DNA of 55,879 bases. It comes from a bacterium (lineage in GTDB: Bacteria; Verrucomicrobiota; Kiritimatiellia; RFP12; UBA1067). The translations under genes were made by a program, and so were the position numbers. Location: contig JANYBJ010000317.1 in the NCBI GenBank assembly GCA_025360845.1, positions 1 through 55,879 of the forward strand. Direction: 5' to 3'. This document shows positions 1 through 9,200 of this stretch, one piece after another (within the stretch, counting starts at the first letter, position 1; the number at the start of each line of letters is the position of its first letter). The notes under the pieces were generated by a model, which had not been told where the DNA came from, did not search any database, and saw only the letters and a list, made by a program, of their open reading frames with translations.

Positions 1-630
1 GTTTAATAGGAGAGTTAACGCGCTCTGAGGGATGAGTGTGGGAGAATCCGAACGCGGCTTGCGCCCTTCTACAGAGTTCATGAAACATTCGGTCTCAAGA
101 TAGTCGGCATCGACCAATGTCGAAAACAGCATTCGCACGTCGAGCATGTCCGATGCATATTTGAAAGTTCTAGCGTAAAAGGATTTTGCAAGCGCCGGCA
201 GTTCAAGTTGATCTTCCGTCAGGCGCTCTAATAGGGGCATGACAGATGAATCGGACAACTTGGTTCCTTCTGTGGGTTGACAACGACAAATACCGTCGAA
301 ATTTGCTTTTTTGTTGTCAATTTGTAATCCAATGTGATGCCCTTGTATTATTAAGGCCAAGCACCTGCCAGTGGAACTTCCGAATTTCGAAAGCACAGCC
401 CAAGCACCTGCTGTCCAGTGATCAATGTGACGTTCGGTTCCACATAGCCGTTTTTGGAATAATTCTCCGTATTTGCCGAGGTCGTGCAGAATGCCGGCGA
501 TGAAGGCTTCCGAACCGGCACCGAAGACGGCTGCGAACTGCTCGGCACGCCGAGCGACCAATAACAAATGCGTCTTGAGAAGTTCCCAATCCGATTTCCT
601 CGGTGCGGTATGTGCAAAGTAGTTGCCCAT
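1..630 (-). CDS. cas3: CRISPR-associated Cas3, N-terminal HD nuclease domain (partial, runs off left edge)
   Basis: Reading leftward from an ATG at 628-630, the frame stays open for 210 codons to the first base of the window, so the gene is cut by the edge. The protein starts MGNYFAHT, as Cas3 HD domains do, and carries the family's motifs in order: His in LLKTHLLLVA (about residue 20), the metal-binding pair in AGILHDLGKYGELF (about 47-60), DHWTAGAWA (about 70), GHHIG (about 87) and a late Asp in LVDADYLETE (about 172). Cas3 HD domains nick and degrade single-stranded DNA in type I interference; the helicase part would lie outside the window. In-frame ATGs also occur at 660-672, but the family start matches 630. 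The stretch looks more AT-rich than its neighbours, which fits transfer. No repeat array is visible on the upstream side. Confidence 0.9.
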   Translation of the reverse strand, partial: MGNYFAHTAPRKSDWELLKTHLLLVARRAEQFAAVFGAGSEAFIAGILHDLGKYGELFQKRLCGTERHIDHWTAGAWAVLSKFGSSTGRCLALIIQGHHIGLQIDNKKANFDGICRCQPTEGTKLSDSSVMPLLERLTEDQLELPALAKSFYARTFKYASDMLDVRMLFSTLVDADYLETECFMNSVEGRKPRSDSPTLIPQSALTLLLN

Positions 631-784
631 AAACTTCTCTGGTGCTCCCCCGGGGCACATCATCATCAGCATCAAATTCACTGTACGGAGAGAGAATAGC
701 GCGGATAGCCAGGATAAGTCAACAGGTAAAAAAATGAATTTATGTATGACACAAAATGGACACGAAAGCATGTGTACACTGTTT

Positions 785-2443
785 CTACAGCAAGAAACGC
801 TCGCTGAGCGCGAACAGGTCGCGCGTCCAGGCTTCGCCGTAGTAGCTGTGGCCGGCGTGTGCGATGGTGTGCGACGAGTGCGGAATGCTATGTTTATGGC
901 AATAGGCGGCATAGGCGCGGCTGGAGCCGGGCGCGTCGGGATCGGACCCGCCGAAAACGAGCAGGACCGGGTTGCGGTAGGTGCGGAACACCTTGAGCAC
1001 GCCGTCTTCCCACACGGCCTCGTCGGCGCTGCGGGTCTCGTGCTTCACGAGCGCTTTCGTGACCAGTCCGGTCTGAACCTGGCCGCTCAGGATCTTCTTC
1101 CAGGTCTCGGGCCGCACGAGTTTGCGCGCGTAGGTGGTGAGCGCGCTGAACGTCTTGCGGAGTCCGGTGGACGAACTGCGCAGCGCCCCCATCGACTCGG
1201 GCGACCAGAGCAGGAGTTTCGCGACGTCTTGATTTTTCGAGGCCAGAGCAAGGGCGACTTTGCAGCCTGAACAGATGGCCGCCACCACGACCGGTGCGCC
1301 GGACGGCAGCCGTTGACGAAGTTCCTCCAGAGCGGACTGCGCGTTCTCCGTCATGCGCCTGATCGAGGCCTCCGAGGCTTCGCCGTCGCTCAGGCCGCGC
1401 CCGATGAAATCGGGCCGCAAACAGAGGAAGCCGCGCTCGGTACAGCGGCGCGCGAACCGTGTGAAGAGCCGGTGCGGCCCCGTGCGGTCGCCCGACCAGC
1501 CGTGCAGGAAGAGGATGCCGCCCCGCGGCGTGGCGGCTGGCGTGTCGAAGATGCCGCGGACCGTGGGCGAGGCTGTCAGGGAAACAAGTTCTCCGAATGG
1601 TGCGGTGGTGCAAGGGCTGAGGCATGCGGTAGGGGTGGGTTTTGCAGCGGAGAAACGCGCAACGAGCCAGTTGACGGTTTCGCTGATCAGCGCGGTGAGA
1701 TCGACATGCCCGACCGTGTTCCAGAAAGGCGGATAGCGCAGCTCGGCGCGTGTCGCCGCGGGCGCGGGCGGCGCGCAGGCGGCGGCGGTCTTCTCATCGT
1801 GTCCGCCGGAGACGATCAGCACGGGCACAGTGACCGGCTGCGGTGTGAGGGTTTGAGCCCAGGCGTAGAAGGAGCCAGAGACCGGGTAGCCGTCAAGATC
1901 GACGGACTCACCAGCCCGCAGCCGCGCGTCGAGTGCGGCCCTGCTCTCCCGCGCTTTGCCGTAGGCGACCATGTCGTTCACCATGCGGCGCTGCAGGAGC
2001 TGGCGGATGAAGTCGGGACCGGTCACAGGCGACCACTGCACGAGCGCGGCAAGGTCGGGATGCCGCGCGGCGAGCTGTGAGGCGTGTACCGCGCCGGTGC
2101 GTACGCCCAGCACTGCGTGCGGCGCGTCCGGGAACGACCGGGCCAGCCAGGCCAGGGCGGCTTCGCAGTCCTCATCAAAGGCCGCGGACGGCGCGGTTTC
2201 GAAGGTGCCCTGCGAATCGCCGCAGCCGGAGAAGTCGAACAGCAGCGAGGCGATGTTGTTTGCCGCCAGCGCGCGTGCGGTCTGGACGAGGACGGGCAGC
2301 GCGCCTTTACGCTCTTCGACAAAAGGAGGCAACAGGAGAACGGCGCCTGTGGCCGTTGCAGGCACGAAACAGGTTGCGGCCAATGCGCGGCCCTTGGAAT
2401 CCAGAAAAAATGAATACGGTGTACAGGCGTGAAAGGAAAACAT
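785..2443 (-). CDS. Double alpha/beta hydrolase, fused exosortase-A-associated hydrolase types 2 and 1
   Basis: A 552-residue protein made of two alpha/beta hydrolase domains. The N-terminal half (about 1-270) has LLPPFVEERKGA and FDFSGCGDSQG, typical of the exosortase-associated hydrolase 2 family; its nucleophile elbow reads GVRTG, so the usual Ser/Cys is missing. The C-terminal half (about 290-552) has ILFLHGWSGDR, RPDFIGRGLSDG and an elbow AICSG with Cys391 in the nucleophile position, as in hydrolase 1; AHAGHSYYG near the end supplies the His. In other bacteria the two are separate neighbouring genes linked to exosortase/PEP-CTERM or polysaccharide loci; no exosortase is seen here. The frame is open further upstream to 2518, but the ATG at 2443 fits the domain and lies 6 nt after a -10-like box. 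Substrate unknown. Confidence 0.75.
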   Translation of the reverse strand: MFSFHACTPYSFFLDSKGRALAATCFVPATATGAVLLLPPFVEERKGALPVLVQTARALAANNIASLLFDFSGCGDSQGTFETAPSAAFDEDCEAALAWLARSFPDAPHAVLGVRTGAVHASQLAARHPDLAALVQWSPVTGPDFIRQLLQRRMVNDMVAYGKARESRAALDARLRAGESVDLDGYPVSGSFYAWAQTLTPQPVTVPVLIVSGGHDEKTAAACAPPAPAATRAELRYPPFWNTVGHVDLTALISETVNWLVARFSAAKPTPTACLSPCTTAPFGELVSLTASPTVRGIFDTPAATPRGGILFLHGWSGDRTGPHRLFTRFARRCTERGFLCLRPDFIGRGLSDGEASEASIRRMTENAQSALEELRQRLPSGAPVVVAAICSGCKVALALASKNQDVAKLLLWSPESMGALRSSSTGLRKTFSALTTYARKLVRPETWKKILSGQVQTGLVTKALVKHETRSADEAVWEDGVLKVFRTYRNPVLLVFGGSDPDAPGSSRAYAAYCHKHSIPHSSHTIAHAGHSYYGEAWTRDLFALSERFLL

Positions 2444-2449
2444 AGTGTG

Positions 2450-2478
2450 AGTATAGTCGATGGCGGGGCAGATTACGA
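2450..2478 (-). promoter_or_regulatory. Putative promoter of the double hydrolase gene (leaderless)
   Basis: On the minus strand TATACT (2450-2455) lies 17 nt downstream of a weak -35, TCGTAA (2473-2478). Only six bases separate the -10 from the ATG at 2443, and no Shine-Dalgarno is present, so the transcript would begin at or next to the start codon. Confidence 0.45.
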
Positions 2479-2534
2479 ATAGGAAATGCGCGGCGTTTCT
2501 TGTATAATCAAGGGCCATTTGGAGGTTGCCGGAT

Positions 2535-3056
2535 ATGCCGCTGTATGAATTTTACTGTGAGTCCTGCCACACGATATTCACGTTCCGCTCCCCGCGTGTC
2601 GACACGGTGACCGTACCCGCGTGTCCGCAGTGCGGGAGGAAGCTTAAACGCGAGGTCTCTTCCTTCGCACATGCCGTGCGCGGCAAGGCGCAAGAGAACC
2701 CGGGGGCGGGTGGCACCGATGAGGACGCGGCCGAGCGCATGGATCACGTGCTGTCGCAGATGGGCGATCGCATGCAGGCGCTGGAGGATGACGATGCCGA
2801 TCCGCGCGAGGCGGTGAGGGTGATGAAGGAACTGGCAGCGGCAGGCGGCATGCGCTTCAACAAAGAGGTGCAGGAGGCGATGGCGAGGATCGAGGCCGGC
2901 GAGGATCCGGAAAAAATCGACGAGGAGTTCAGCGAGGTGTTCGACGCCGAGAATCCGTTTGCGGACGGTGATGTCGATGCGGGCAAGGCCGGTGTGGGCT
3001 GGCTGCGGCGGTTGCGCGGCCCCGCGCATGATCCCCAATGGCATGACTTGACGTGA
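2535..3056 (+). CDS. FmdB-family zinc-ribbon protein
   Basis: A 173-residue protein starting MPLYEFYCESC with a CxxC...CxxC zinc ribbon (Cys in YCESCH and ACPQCGRK) in the first 40 residues, the hallmark of the FmdB/CxxC_CXXC_SSSS family of putative regulatory proteins. The remainder is acidic and low in complexity, with EAGEDPEKIDEEFSEVFD near the end, and no further domain is recognised. GGAGG at 2521-2525 lies 9 nt before the ATG; TATAAT at 2503-2508 is a plausible -10. A TTG at 2526 would add three residues but is badly spaced from the ribosome-binding site. It diverges from the hydrolase gene. The molecular role of the family is not established. Confidence 0.8.
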   Translation: MPLYEFYCESCHTIFTFRSPRVDTVTVPACPQCGRKLKREVSSFAHAVRGKAQENPGAGGTDEDAAERMDHVLSQMGDRMQALEDDDADPREAVRVMKELAAAGGMRFNKEVQEAMARIEAGEDPEKIDEEFSEVFDAENPFADGDVDAGKAGVGWLRRLRGPAHDPQWHDLT

Positions 3057-3087
3057 GAGCTGACGGTGCGACGGAGGAGCCGCTGGG

Positions 3088-3366
3088 ATGAGTATATTAG
3101 AAAATCCGGTATTGTGGGCGGTCGCTTGCGCGGTGTTCGCGCTGAACCTGCCGTTCGGCTTTTGGCGTGCGGGCGTTCTTAGGTTTTCCCGTGCGTGGTT
3201 CCTTGCGGTACACCTGCCGGTGCCCGGTGTCGTGGCGCTGCGTTTGGCGTGCCGTCTCGGCTGGAAGCCGCTGACCTTTGCGGTGTTGATCACCGCCTTC
3301 TTTCTGGGACAGCTTTTCGGCGGATATGTGCGGCTTTTCCTGACGCGGTTGGCGTCACCCAAATAG
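3088..3366 (+). CDS. Small integral membrane protein of unknown function
   Basis: A 92-residue protein beginning MSILENPVLWAVACAVFAL. Two or three hydrophobic stretches (about 8-25, 40-52 and 62-82) separated by Arg-rich turns suggest an inner-membrane protein with short loops. GGAGG lies about 14 nt before the ATG. It starts 31 bp after the FmdB-like gene and is probably co-transcribed with it. No family is recognised; the hydrophobic pattern and the ribosome-binding site are the only support for it being real. Confidence 0.6.
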   Translation: MSILENPVLWAVACAVFALNLPFGFWRAGVLRFSRAWFLAVHLPVPGVVALRLACRLGWKPLTFAVLITAFFLGQLFGGYVRLFLTRLASPK

Positions 3367-3391
3367 AAGGGTCGGCGTGGCCGGACTTTTC

Positions 3392-3421
3392 TTGTAAATC
3401 AACACCGGTTTTTTCTATACT
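3392..3421 (+). promoter_or_regulatory. Sigma-70-like promoter of the phosphofructokinase gene
   Basis: TTGTAA (3392-3397), an 18-nt spacer and TATACT (3416-3421) lie upstream of the ATG at 3467, leaving a leader of about 40 nt with an AAGGAG ribosome-binding site. Confidence 0.6.
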
Positions 3422-3466
3422 GTGCGCGTTTTTTCAAGAACTCACAACAGGTTTGAAGGAGTACAC

Positions 3467-4699
3467 ATGAGCAAGCAAGTGAAGAAGGTTGGCATTTTGA
3501 CAGCAGGCGGCCTCGCGCCGTGCCTGAGTTCGGCGATCGGTTACCTCGTTGACGAGTATTCCCGCGTGGCGCCGGACGTGGAGATCATCGGCTACATCAA
3601 CGGTTACATGGGCTTGCTCAAGGGACAGAGCGTCAAGGTCACGCCCGAAATGCGCAAGAACGCGCTTTTTCTGACCGAGCACGGCGGCAGCCCGATCGGC
3701 AACAGCCGCGTGAAGTTGACGAATGTCAAAGACTGCGTCAAGCGCGGACTGGTGAAAGAAGGCGAGGACCCGCAGAAGGTGGCCGCCGACCAGCTTGTGA
3801 AGGACGGTGTGGACGTGCTGCACACCATCGGCGGCGACGACACCAACACGGCGGCCGCGGATCTGGCGGCCTATCTCGCGCGGAACAACTACGGGCTCAC
3901 CGTGGTCGGCCTGCCCAAGACCATCGACAATGACGTCTACCCGATCCGCCAGAGCCTGGGCGCGTGGACGGCGGCCGAAGAGGGCGCGAAGTTTTTCGCC
4001 AACGTCGTGAAAGAGAACACCGCCAACCCGCGCATGCTGATCATTCACGAAGTGATGGGGCGCAACTGCGGCTGGCTCACGGCGGCGACGGCGGCGGCTT
4101 ACCGCAAGCTGATGGACGGGTTCAACTACCTGCCGGCGTTCGGCCTGACGCGCGAGCGTGAGGAGGTCCACGCCGTGTATGTGCCCGAGATGGCGTTCGA
4201 CGCGAAGGCGGAGGCGGCGCGGCTGCGTGAGGTCATGGACAAGAATGACTGCGTCAACATTTTCGTCTCCGAGGGCGCGTGCGTCGAGGCGATCATCGCC
4301 GAGCTGGAAGCCAAGGGCGAAGAGGTTCCGCGCGATGCGTTCGGCCATCCGCGTCTGGACAAGGTGAACGTGGGCGGCTGGTTCGCGAAGCAATTCGGCG
4401 ACATGCTCGGGGCCGAGAAGACCATGGTGCAGAAGAGCGGCTACTACAGCCGTGCGGCGGCGCCGATCACGAAGGATAAAGAACTGATCCACGCCTGCGC
4501 CAAGAAGGCGGTCGAGTGCGCGCTGGCGGGTGTCGGCGGCGTGGTGGGGGAGGACGAGAACAAGAACGGCGAACTGCGCGCCTGCGAGTTCCCGCGCATC
4601 AAGGGCGGCAAGCCCTTCGACATCGAGACGCCGTGGTTCACCGCGCTGCTCGCGGCCATCGGCCAGCCCAAGGGCGCCCGGGTCAACGTGAAACACTAG
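3467..4699 (+). CDS. pfp: Diphosphate-dependent 6-phosphofructokinase (PPi-PFK)
   Basis: A 410-residue phosphofructokinase that interconverts fructose 6-phosphate and fructose 1,6-bisphosphate in glycolysis. Residues 122-125 are GGDD where ATP enzymes have GGDG, and residues 150-156 read PKTIDND; both are the accepted markers of pyrophosphate-dependent enzymes (family knowledge), which makes the step reversible. HEVMGRNCGWLTA carries the substrate-binding MGR motif. The ATG at 3467 follows AAGGAG by a few bases; the frame is open 45 bp further up but without support. It has its own promoter, and a hairpin follows the stop. Neighbours do not form an obvious glycolytic operon. Confidence 0.92.
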   Translation: MSKQVKKVGILTAGGLAPCLSSAIGYLVDEYSRVAPDVEIIGYINGYMGLLKGQSVKVTPEMRKNALFLTEHGGSPIGNSRVKLTNVKDCVKRGLVKEGEDPQKVAADQLVKDGVDVLHTIGGDDTNTAAADLAAYLARNNYGLTVVGLPKTIDNDVYPIRQSLGAWTAAEEGAKFFANVVKENTANPRMLIIHEVMGRNCGWLTAATAAAYRKLMDGFNYLPAFGLTREREEVHAVYVPEMAFDAKAEAARLREVMDKNDCVNIFVSEGACVEAIIAELEAKGEEVPRDAFGHPRLDKVNVGGWFAKQFGDMLGAEKTMVQKSGYYSRAAAPITKDKELIHACAKKAVECALAGVGGVVGEDENKNGELRACEFPRIKGGKPFDIETPWFTALLAAIGQPKGARVNVKH

Positions 4700-4706
4700 T
4701 CTGGCC

Positions 4707-5108
4707 TTAAAGGGAGGGTCGGGCTCCGTCCCGACCTTCCTTGACCGTCGGGTTGGACTGTTTCGGCCAGGAGTAGCCGCAGGTCGTGCCCGGCGAGACG
4801 AGGTCGCGATCGGCCAAGTCCCGCGGGTCGATCGGGAAGGTGCAGCAGTTCGGCAGGCGGTAGACGGAGTAGAGTCGGCATGTCGATTGCCCGTCGTTGT
4901 GGAGGTGGAGCGCGCAGCACTTATTGGCCACCAAATGGCAACACACGCCGCACCGTTTGCATTCGCCTGAGCGGCGTGCCAAGCTTTCTCGAACATACTT
5001 GCGGCGGAACAGGTTCAGAAAGAACCGCCGGGTCACGCCGCGGATCAGGGTCAGACGCTCGCGGAGCGTCGCACGTTCGCAAAATGCCGTTGTTGCCTCG
5101 ATACTCAT
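4707..5108 (-). CDS. YkgJ-family Cys-cluster (CxxCxxCC) protein
   Basis: A 133-residue protein with CKRCGVCCHLV (about 50-60), then KCCALHLHN, STCRLYSVY, NCCTFP and TTCGYSW. The CxxCxxCC start followed by scattered Cys residues is typical of the YkgJ/UPF0153 family, predicted to bind zinc or an Fe-S cluster. The N-terminus is basic and hydrophobic. The last dozen residues (VKEGRDGARPSL) are encoded by the hairpin shared with the pfp terminator, so the ancestral protein was probably shorter or the end has been replaced. The biochemical role of the family is unknown. Confidence 0.7.
   Translation of the reverse strand: MSIEATTAFCERATLRERLTLIRGVTRRFFLNLFRRKYVRESLARRSGECKRCGVCCHLVANKCCALHLHNDGQSTCRLYSVYRLPNCCTFPIDPRDLADRDLVSPGTTCGYSWPKQSNPTVKEGRDGARPSL
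4709..4742. terminator. Hairpin between convergent pfp and YkgJ-type gene (possible bidirectional terminator)
   Basis: GGTCGGG (4718-4724 area) pairs with CCCGACC (4730-4736 area) and the stem extends outward through AAGGGAG/TTCCTT with a few G-U pairs. It begins right after the pfp stop and covers the last codons of the leftward YkgJ-type gene. There is no long T-run, so the terminator role is inferred from position. Confidence 0.5.
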
Positions 5109-5204
5109 AAATCAATTCGTTCCTGTGCAGTGCCGTTGGGGGTCTGCACAATTGTTTAGAGTATCGCGGTAAGCGACTGGCGGCAAGCTGATTTCAGAAG
5201 AAAA

Positions 5205-6074
5205 TCAAGGCGTCAGCTTACTGTCGAGCGGCAGCAGTTCAAAGCGGCGCGCAATCATCTCGGCCGCTTCGGTCTGGATGCAGACGCGGCCTTCGCGCGG
5301 GGAGACCTCAAACGCCTCGTTCACCAGTTCCCCATTGAAGAGATAGCGCAGCGTGTCGCCCTTGGCGATGATCTCCAGCCGGTTCCACTCGCCGACCGGT
5401 TTGTCGAGGTCGCCCTTGCCGCGGAACCCGATGCGGTCCACCCAGTCTTCGTCGCGCTTCGCCCAGTTCACGCGTCCGCCTGTGACGGTCTGGCGCGGCG
5501 CGCCACGCTTCCAGCGCAGCTCCTTGTCGCGGTCCAGCTCGATCTCGCAGGTGACGCTGGGCGCCAGCACGGTGCCGTCGGGCAGCTTGGAGCTGATGAC
5601 GATGATGTCCCCCATGCCGCCTTCGATAATGTTCGCCTCGATACTGGTGATCCAGGTGCCGTCGCACGCGCCATGAGGTCCGAAGGCATGCACGAGGATG
5701 CCGTTGTCGCGCGCGCTGTCTTTGCGGCTGCCCCAAGTGTGCTCGCCCCATTTGAACTCGACGATGAGATGATAGTCGCTGAACGCCTGTTTCGTGGCCA
5801 TGTAGCCGTACCCGCGTCCGCTGATATGCAACTGTCCGTCTTCCAGTTGAAAGATGTTGGTGGCAGGATCACACATGTCGGCCTTTGCGCTGAGGTTGTA
5901 TTCGACCTGACCGGTCCGCACGAGGTTAAGCACGTTAACCCGGTTGGTGACCGGAGCGGCGCGGCATGAGACGGCTCCACAGACCGCAAGAAGAAAGAGC
6001 CCGGCCAGGCTCGCACGAGGTGCGGGCCTGTACGCATGTGACGCTGTTAATGCAAAAGTAAACAAATTGCGCAT
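5205..6074 (-). CDS. Secreted DUF1080 (3-keto-disaccharide hydrolase-like) protein
   Basis: A 289-residue exported protein. GGAGG lies about ten bases before the ATG at 6074, which favours it over the upstream ATG at 6116. After a cleavable signal (hydrophobic LAGLFLLAVCGAVSC, about residues 25-40) comes a concanavalin-like DUF1080 fold with the family's sequence order: FQLEDGQLHISGRGYGYM, YHLIVEFKWGEHTWG, ARDNGILVHAFGP, EWNRLEIIAKGDTLRYLFNG and a closing Ile/Arg strand. DUF1080 members include enzymes acting on 3-keto-glycosides; others only bind carbohydrate. A Cys near the signal end might make it a lipoprotein. Its substrate cannot be read from sequence. Confidence 0.8.
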   Translation of the reverse strand: MRNLFTFALTASHAYRPAPRASLAGLFLLAVCGAVSCRAAPVTNRVNVLNLVRTGQVEYNLSAKADMCDPATNIFQLEDGQLHISGRGYGYMATKQAFSDYHLIVEFKWGEHTWGSRKDSARDNGILVHAFGPHGACDGTWITSIEANIIEGGMGDIIVISSKLPDGTVLAPSVTCEIELDRDKELRWKRGAPRQTVTGGRVNWAKRDEDWVDRIGFRGKGDLDKPVGEWNRLEIIAKGDTLRYLFNGELVNEAFEVSPREGRVCIQTEAAEMIARRFELLPLDSKLTP

Positions 6075-6140
6075 AACACGAATTCCTCCCAACAATTTAC
6101 CCCTTTTGTGACACACTGATAAAATACGCTTACTGCCGCG

Positions 6141-6159
6141 CGTTCCGCAAGAGGGAACG
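6141..6159. other. Short hairpin between sensor kinase and DUF1080 gene
   Basis: CGTTCC (6141-6146) and GGAACG (6154-6159) form a perfect 6-bp stem with a 7-nt loop, 42 bp past the sensor kinase stop on the minus strand. There is no T-run. It could be a weak terminator or an operator for the DUF1080 gene. Confidence 0.35.
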
Positions 6160-6200
6160 TCGGAAATCGATACACAGACTGTTACGCGCCAAAGGCAAAA

Positions 6201-9200
6201 TCAAGATAACGGGGACGGTGCCTGATCGAGCGCGTCGCGTACGGTCTGCAAGAGCAGTGCGACCGGGTAGGGCTTGGGCAGAAAGTGGTAGCACTCTTGT
6301 TCAATCAGCTTCCAGCGCACGCGATCGTCCGCGTAGCCGCTGCACAGCAAGACGGGCAGTCCGGGGTGCAGCGCGCGCAAATCATTCGCCAGCTCGAGGC
6401 CGTTTTGGCCGGGCAGGACGACATCGCTGAAAAGCAAGTCGAAACGGCCCCCTTCGCGCTTGAAGGCGGCATGGGCCGCCAGAGCGTTTTCGCAAGCCAT
6501 GACGCGATAGCCGGCGTCTTGAAGCAAGAGGGTGGCCAGTCTGCGCACGCCCGGCTCGTCCTCGACCAGCAGGATGCTCTTGCCGAGCCCCTGCAGGGCG
6601 ACGGGGTCTTCTTCGGCAACGGGGGGCGGTTCCTGTTCCTTGCCCTTGTCGTGCGCAGGCAAGAAGACCTTGAAGGTTGAGCCTTGGCCCTCTTGGCTGT
6701 CAACATTGATCCAGCCCCCGTTCTGCTTGACGATACCGTAGATGACCGCCAGTCCCAGTCCGGTGCCTTTGCCCTGGACCTTGGTGGTGAAGAAGGGTTC
6801 AAAGATTCGCGGAAGCATGTCCTGCGGTATGCCGGTGCCGGTATCAGAGACGGAGAGGCAGACGAAGGTGCCGGGGTGAGATTCGGGAATGCCAAGCGTG
6901 TCGATCGCCTGCAGGGTGATGTTGACGGTTCTGAAGGTCATGCGTCCGCCTTGGGGCATGGCGTCGCGGGCGTTGACCGCGAGGTTCATAATGACCTGCT
7001 CGATCTGGCTCGGGTCGGCAGAGACGGTTTTGAGATCCGGGGCCAGTACCCGGTCGAGGGTGACGTCCTCGCCCATCAGCCGCCGGAGCATGGACTCCAT
7101 CGCGGTGACGAGTTGATTGATGTCGATCACTTGGGGCTCGATCCGCTGTTTCCTGCTGAACGCGAGGAGCTGGCGGGTCAGATCCGCCGCGCGTTTGGCG
7201 GCCCGTTCAATCTGTTTCAGGTCGTTGTAGTGACTGTCTATTTCGCCGGTGTCCGCGAGAAGGATTTCGGTGAACCCCAGAATGGCTTGGAGCAGATTGT
7301 TGAAATCGTGAGCCACGCCGCCCGCGAGGCGTCCGATGGCATCCATCTTCGAGGCCTGCTGGAGCTGAAGTTGCAATTCGATCTCCTGCGTGATATCGCG
7401 GGAAATGCCCACCAGGCCGATCACGCACCCCGACTTGTCGCGGATCGGCGCCTTGGAGGCCGAGACCCATTTGACCTTGCCGTCGGGCGTTTGAAATTGC
7501 TCCACTTGGGCGAGCAGGGGCTGACCGGTCGCGATGATCTGTTTCTCCGTAGCCAACGCACGCGCGGCATGGTCGTCCGGCTTGAAATCGGCATCGCGTT
7601 TGCCGATGGCGTCTGCGGGATTGACCAAGCCTAAAGCGGCCGCATGCGCCTTGCTGATCTTGATGAAACGGGACTCGATGTCCTTAAAGTAGATGCGGTC
7701 GGGAAGATTATCCATCAGCGCGTAGAGCAGGTTGCGTTCGTGAATCAGCGCCTCGTCGGCCCGCTTCTGGTCTTCCACGGCGCGGAGCAGCACGATCTTC
7801 GCGTGCTCGGCCTCCGCGAGCAGGCGCTTGGTCTCGTCGGCGGCAGATTTCGCCTCCGCTTCGGCCCGATACCATGCGGTGACATCGTGAAGCGCGACGA
7901 CGACATGCTGGCAATTGTTGAAAATGACCGGTTCGACGCTGAACCGCAACCAGACGGCTTCGTTAGCGCCGTAGCGGTCGAGCAGGACCTCGATATCCTG
8001 TTCGTGGACACTCGGGCACCGGTCGAACACCTGACGGATGGATGTCCGCAGGACACAATCGGAGCAGAGCGGGCCGTAGCCGCAACCGCGCGAATCCACA
8101 TGGCGCTGGGCGCACCTCACAAAGTCTCCGAACGCGCGACTCAATAAGTCGGGAAGGGCGGTGTTAAACAGCCGTTCCGCGGCCAGATTGGCATCGACGA
8201 TCCGGGTCTCTGAATCGACGACCAGCATCGCCACCGGCGCGGCGTTCAAAACAGCGCGAACGTTGTCATGAATTGTCCGCAGGTCCGTGGTGCGGTTCTG
8301 GACCTCTCGTTCCAGCGCGGTGCGCCGGTTGTTGATCAGCGCGATGAACGCCGTGAGCAACACGGTCACAAGGATTCCGGCGACGGCTGCGGCCCGGCCC
8401 TCGTGCAGGGGATGCTCGGCAAGCCATTCCGATGTCGTATGGATGACGATCGCATAGGTTCTGCCGAAACAGAAGATGGGGAAGCGGATACGGAGGTTGG
8501 CGTCTGTGGCAGACCAGCAGTTGGGTTCCTCCTCGTGCGCGATGTGATCCGAAGACGCGATGACAACAGGCGCTTGCCCGGAAACCAGATGAAAGAGTTC
8601 TGTCGTGAGGCCGCTCGTCTGGAGGCCCGCCTTGTACATCGGCGTCTGAATGAGGGACTCCAAGTGGATGGTCAATGCGAAGAGGCCCGTTTGGTGTACA
8701 GAGGCGACCGGCTGAAACACACAGAGGCCGAAGGGCGTGTTTGTGACGGCGTAAAGCGTGACCGGGTCCGAGGCGGTGGCGAGGCCGCTACGCTGCGCAT
8801 CCTCGATCGCCTGCCGCCGCACCGGTTCGGAGCCCAGATCGAAGCCTAGGCTTCCCTCGCGTTCGGCGAGAGGTTCGATGTAAAGCGCCGGATAGAACGT
8901 GTCGCGGCCGGCGGCGGGAACCGGCTGCCCTTGCTCGGAGAACTGCCAGACGGTGAATTTCTCGCCTACCTGCTGGCGGATTTCGTCCTCGAATTGAGTG
9001 ACCTGTTGAGCCGGTACGGCGGGTAACCACACGCACCCCTGTGTGGCGCCGTCTCGTATGAGGCGTTCAGTGAAAATGTGGAACTCGCAGCGGTCAACAA
9101 AGTCGCTGGCTTGGAAGAAACTCCGCACCGTGTCGAACTCTTCTCCGATATCCCACAGCTCTTTGGCAATGCCCGACGCCTGTGAGTAGGCCAGCGATGA

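Noticed and set aside
631..784. Possible CRISPR array or leader upstream of cas3
   Set aside because: No repeated unit of 25-40 bp is visible; arrays usually lie on the far side of the cas genes.
3434..4996. 520-codon minus-strand open frame over pfp
   Set aside because: Antisense of a clear phosphofructokinase in GC-rich DNA; no family motifs; Arg/Ala/His-rich composition of a shadow frame.
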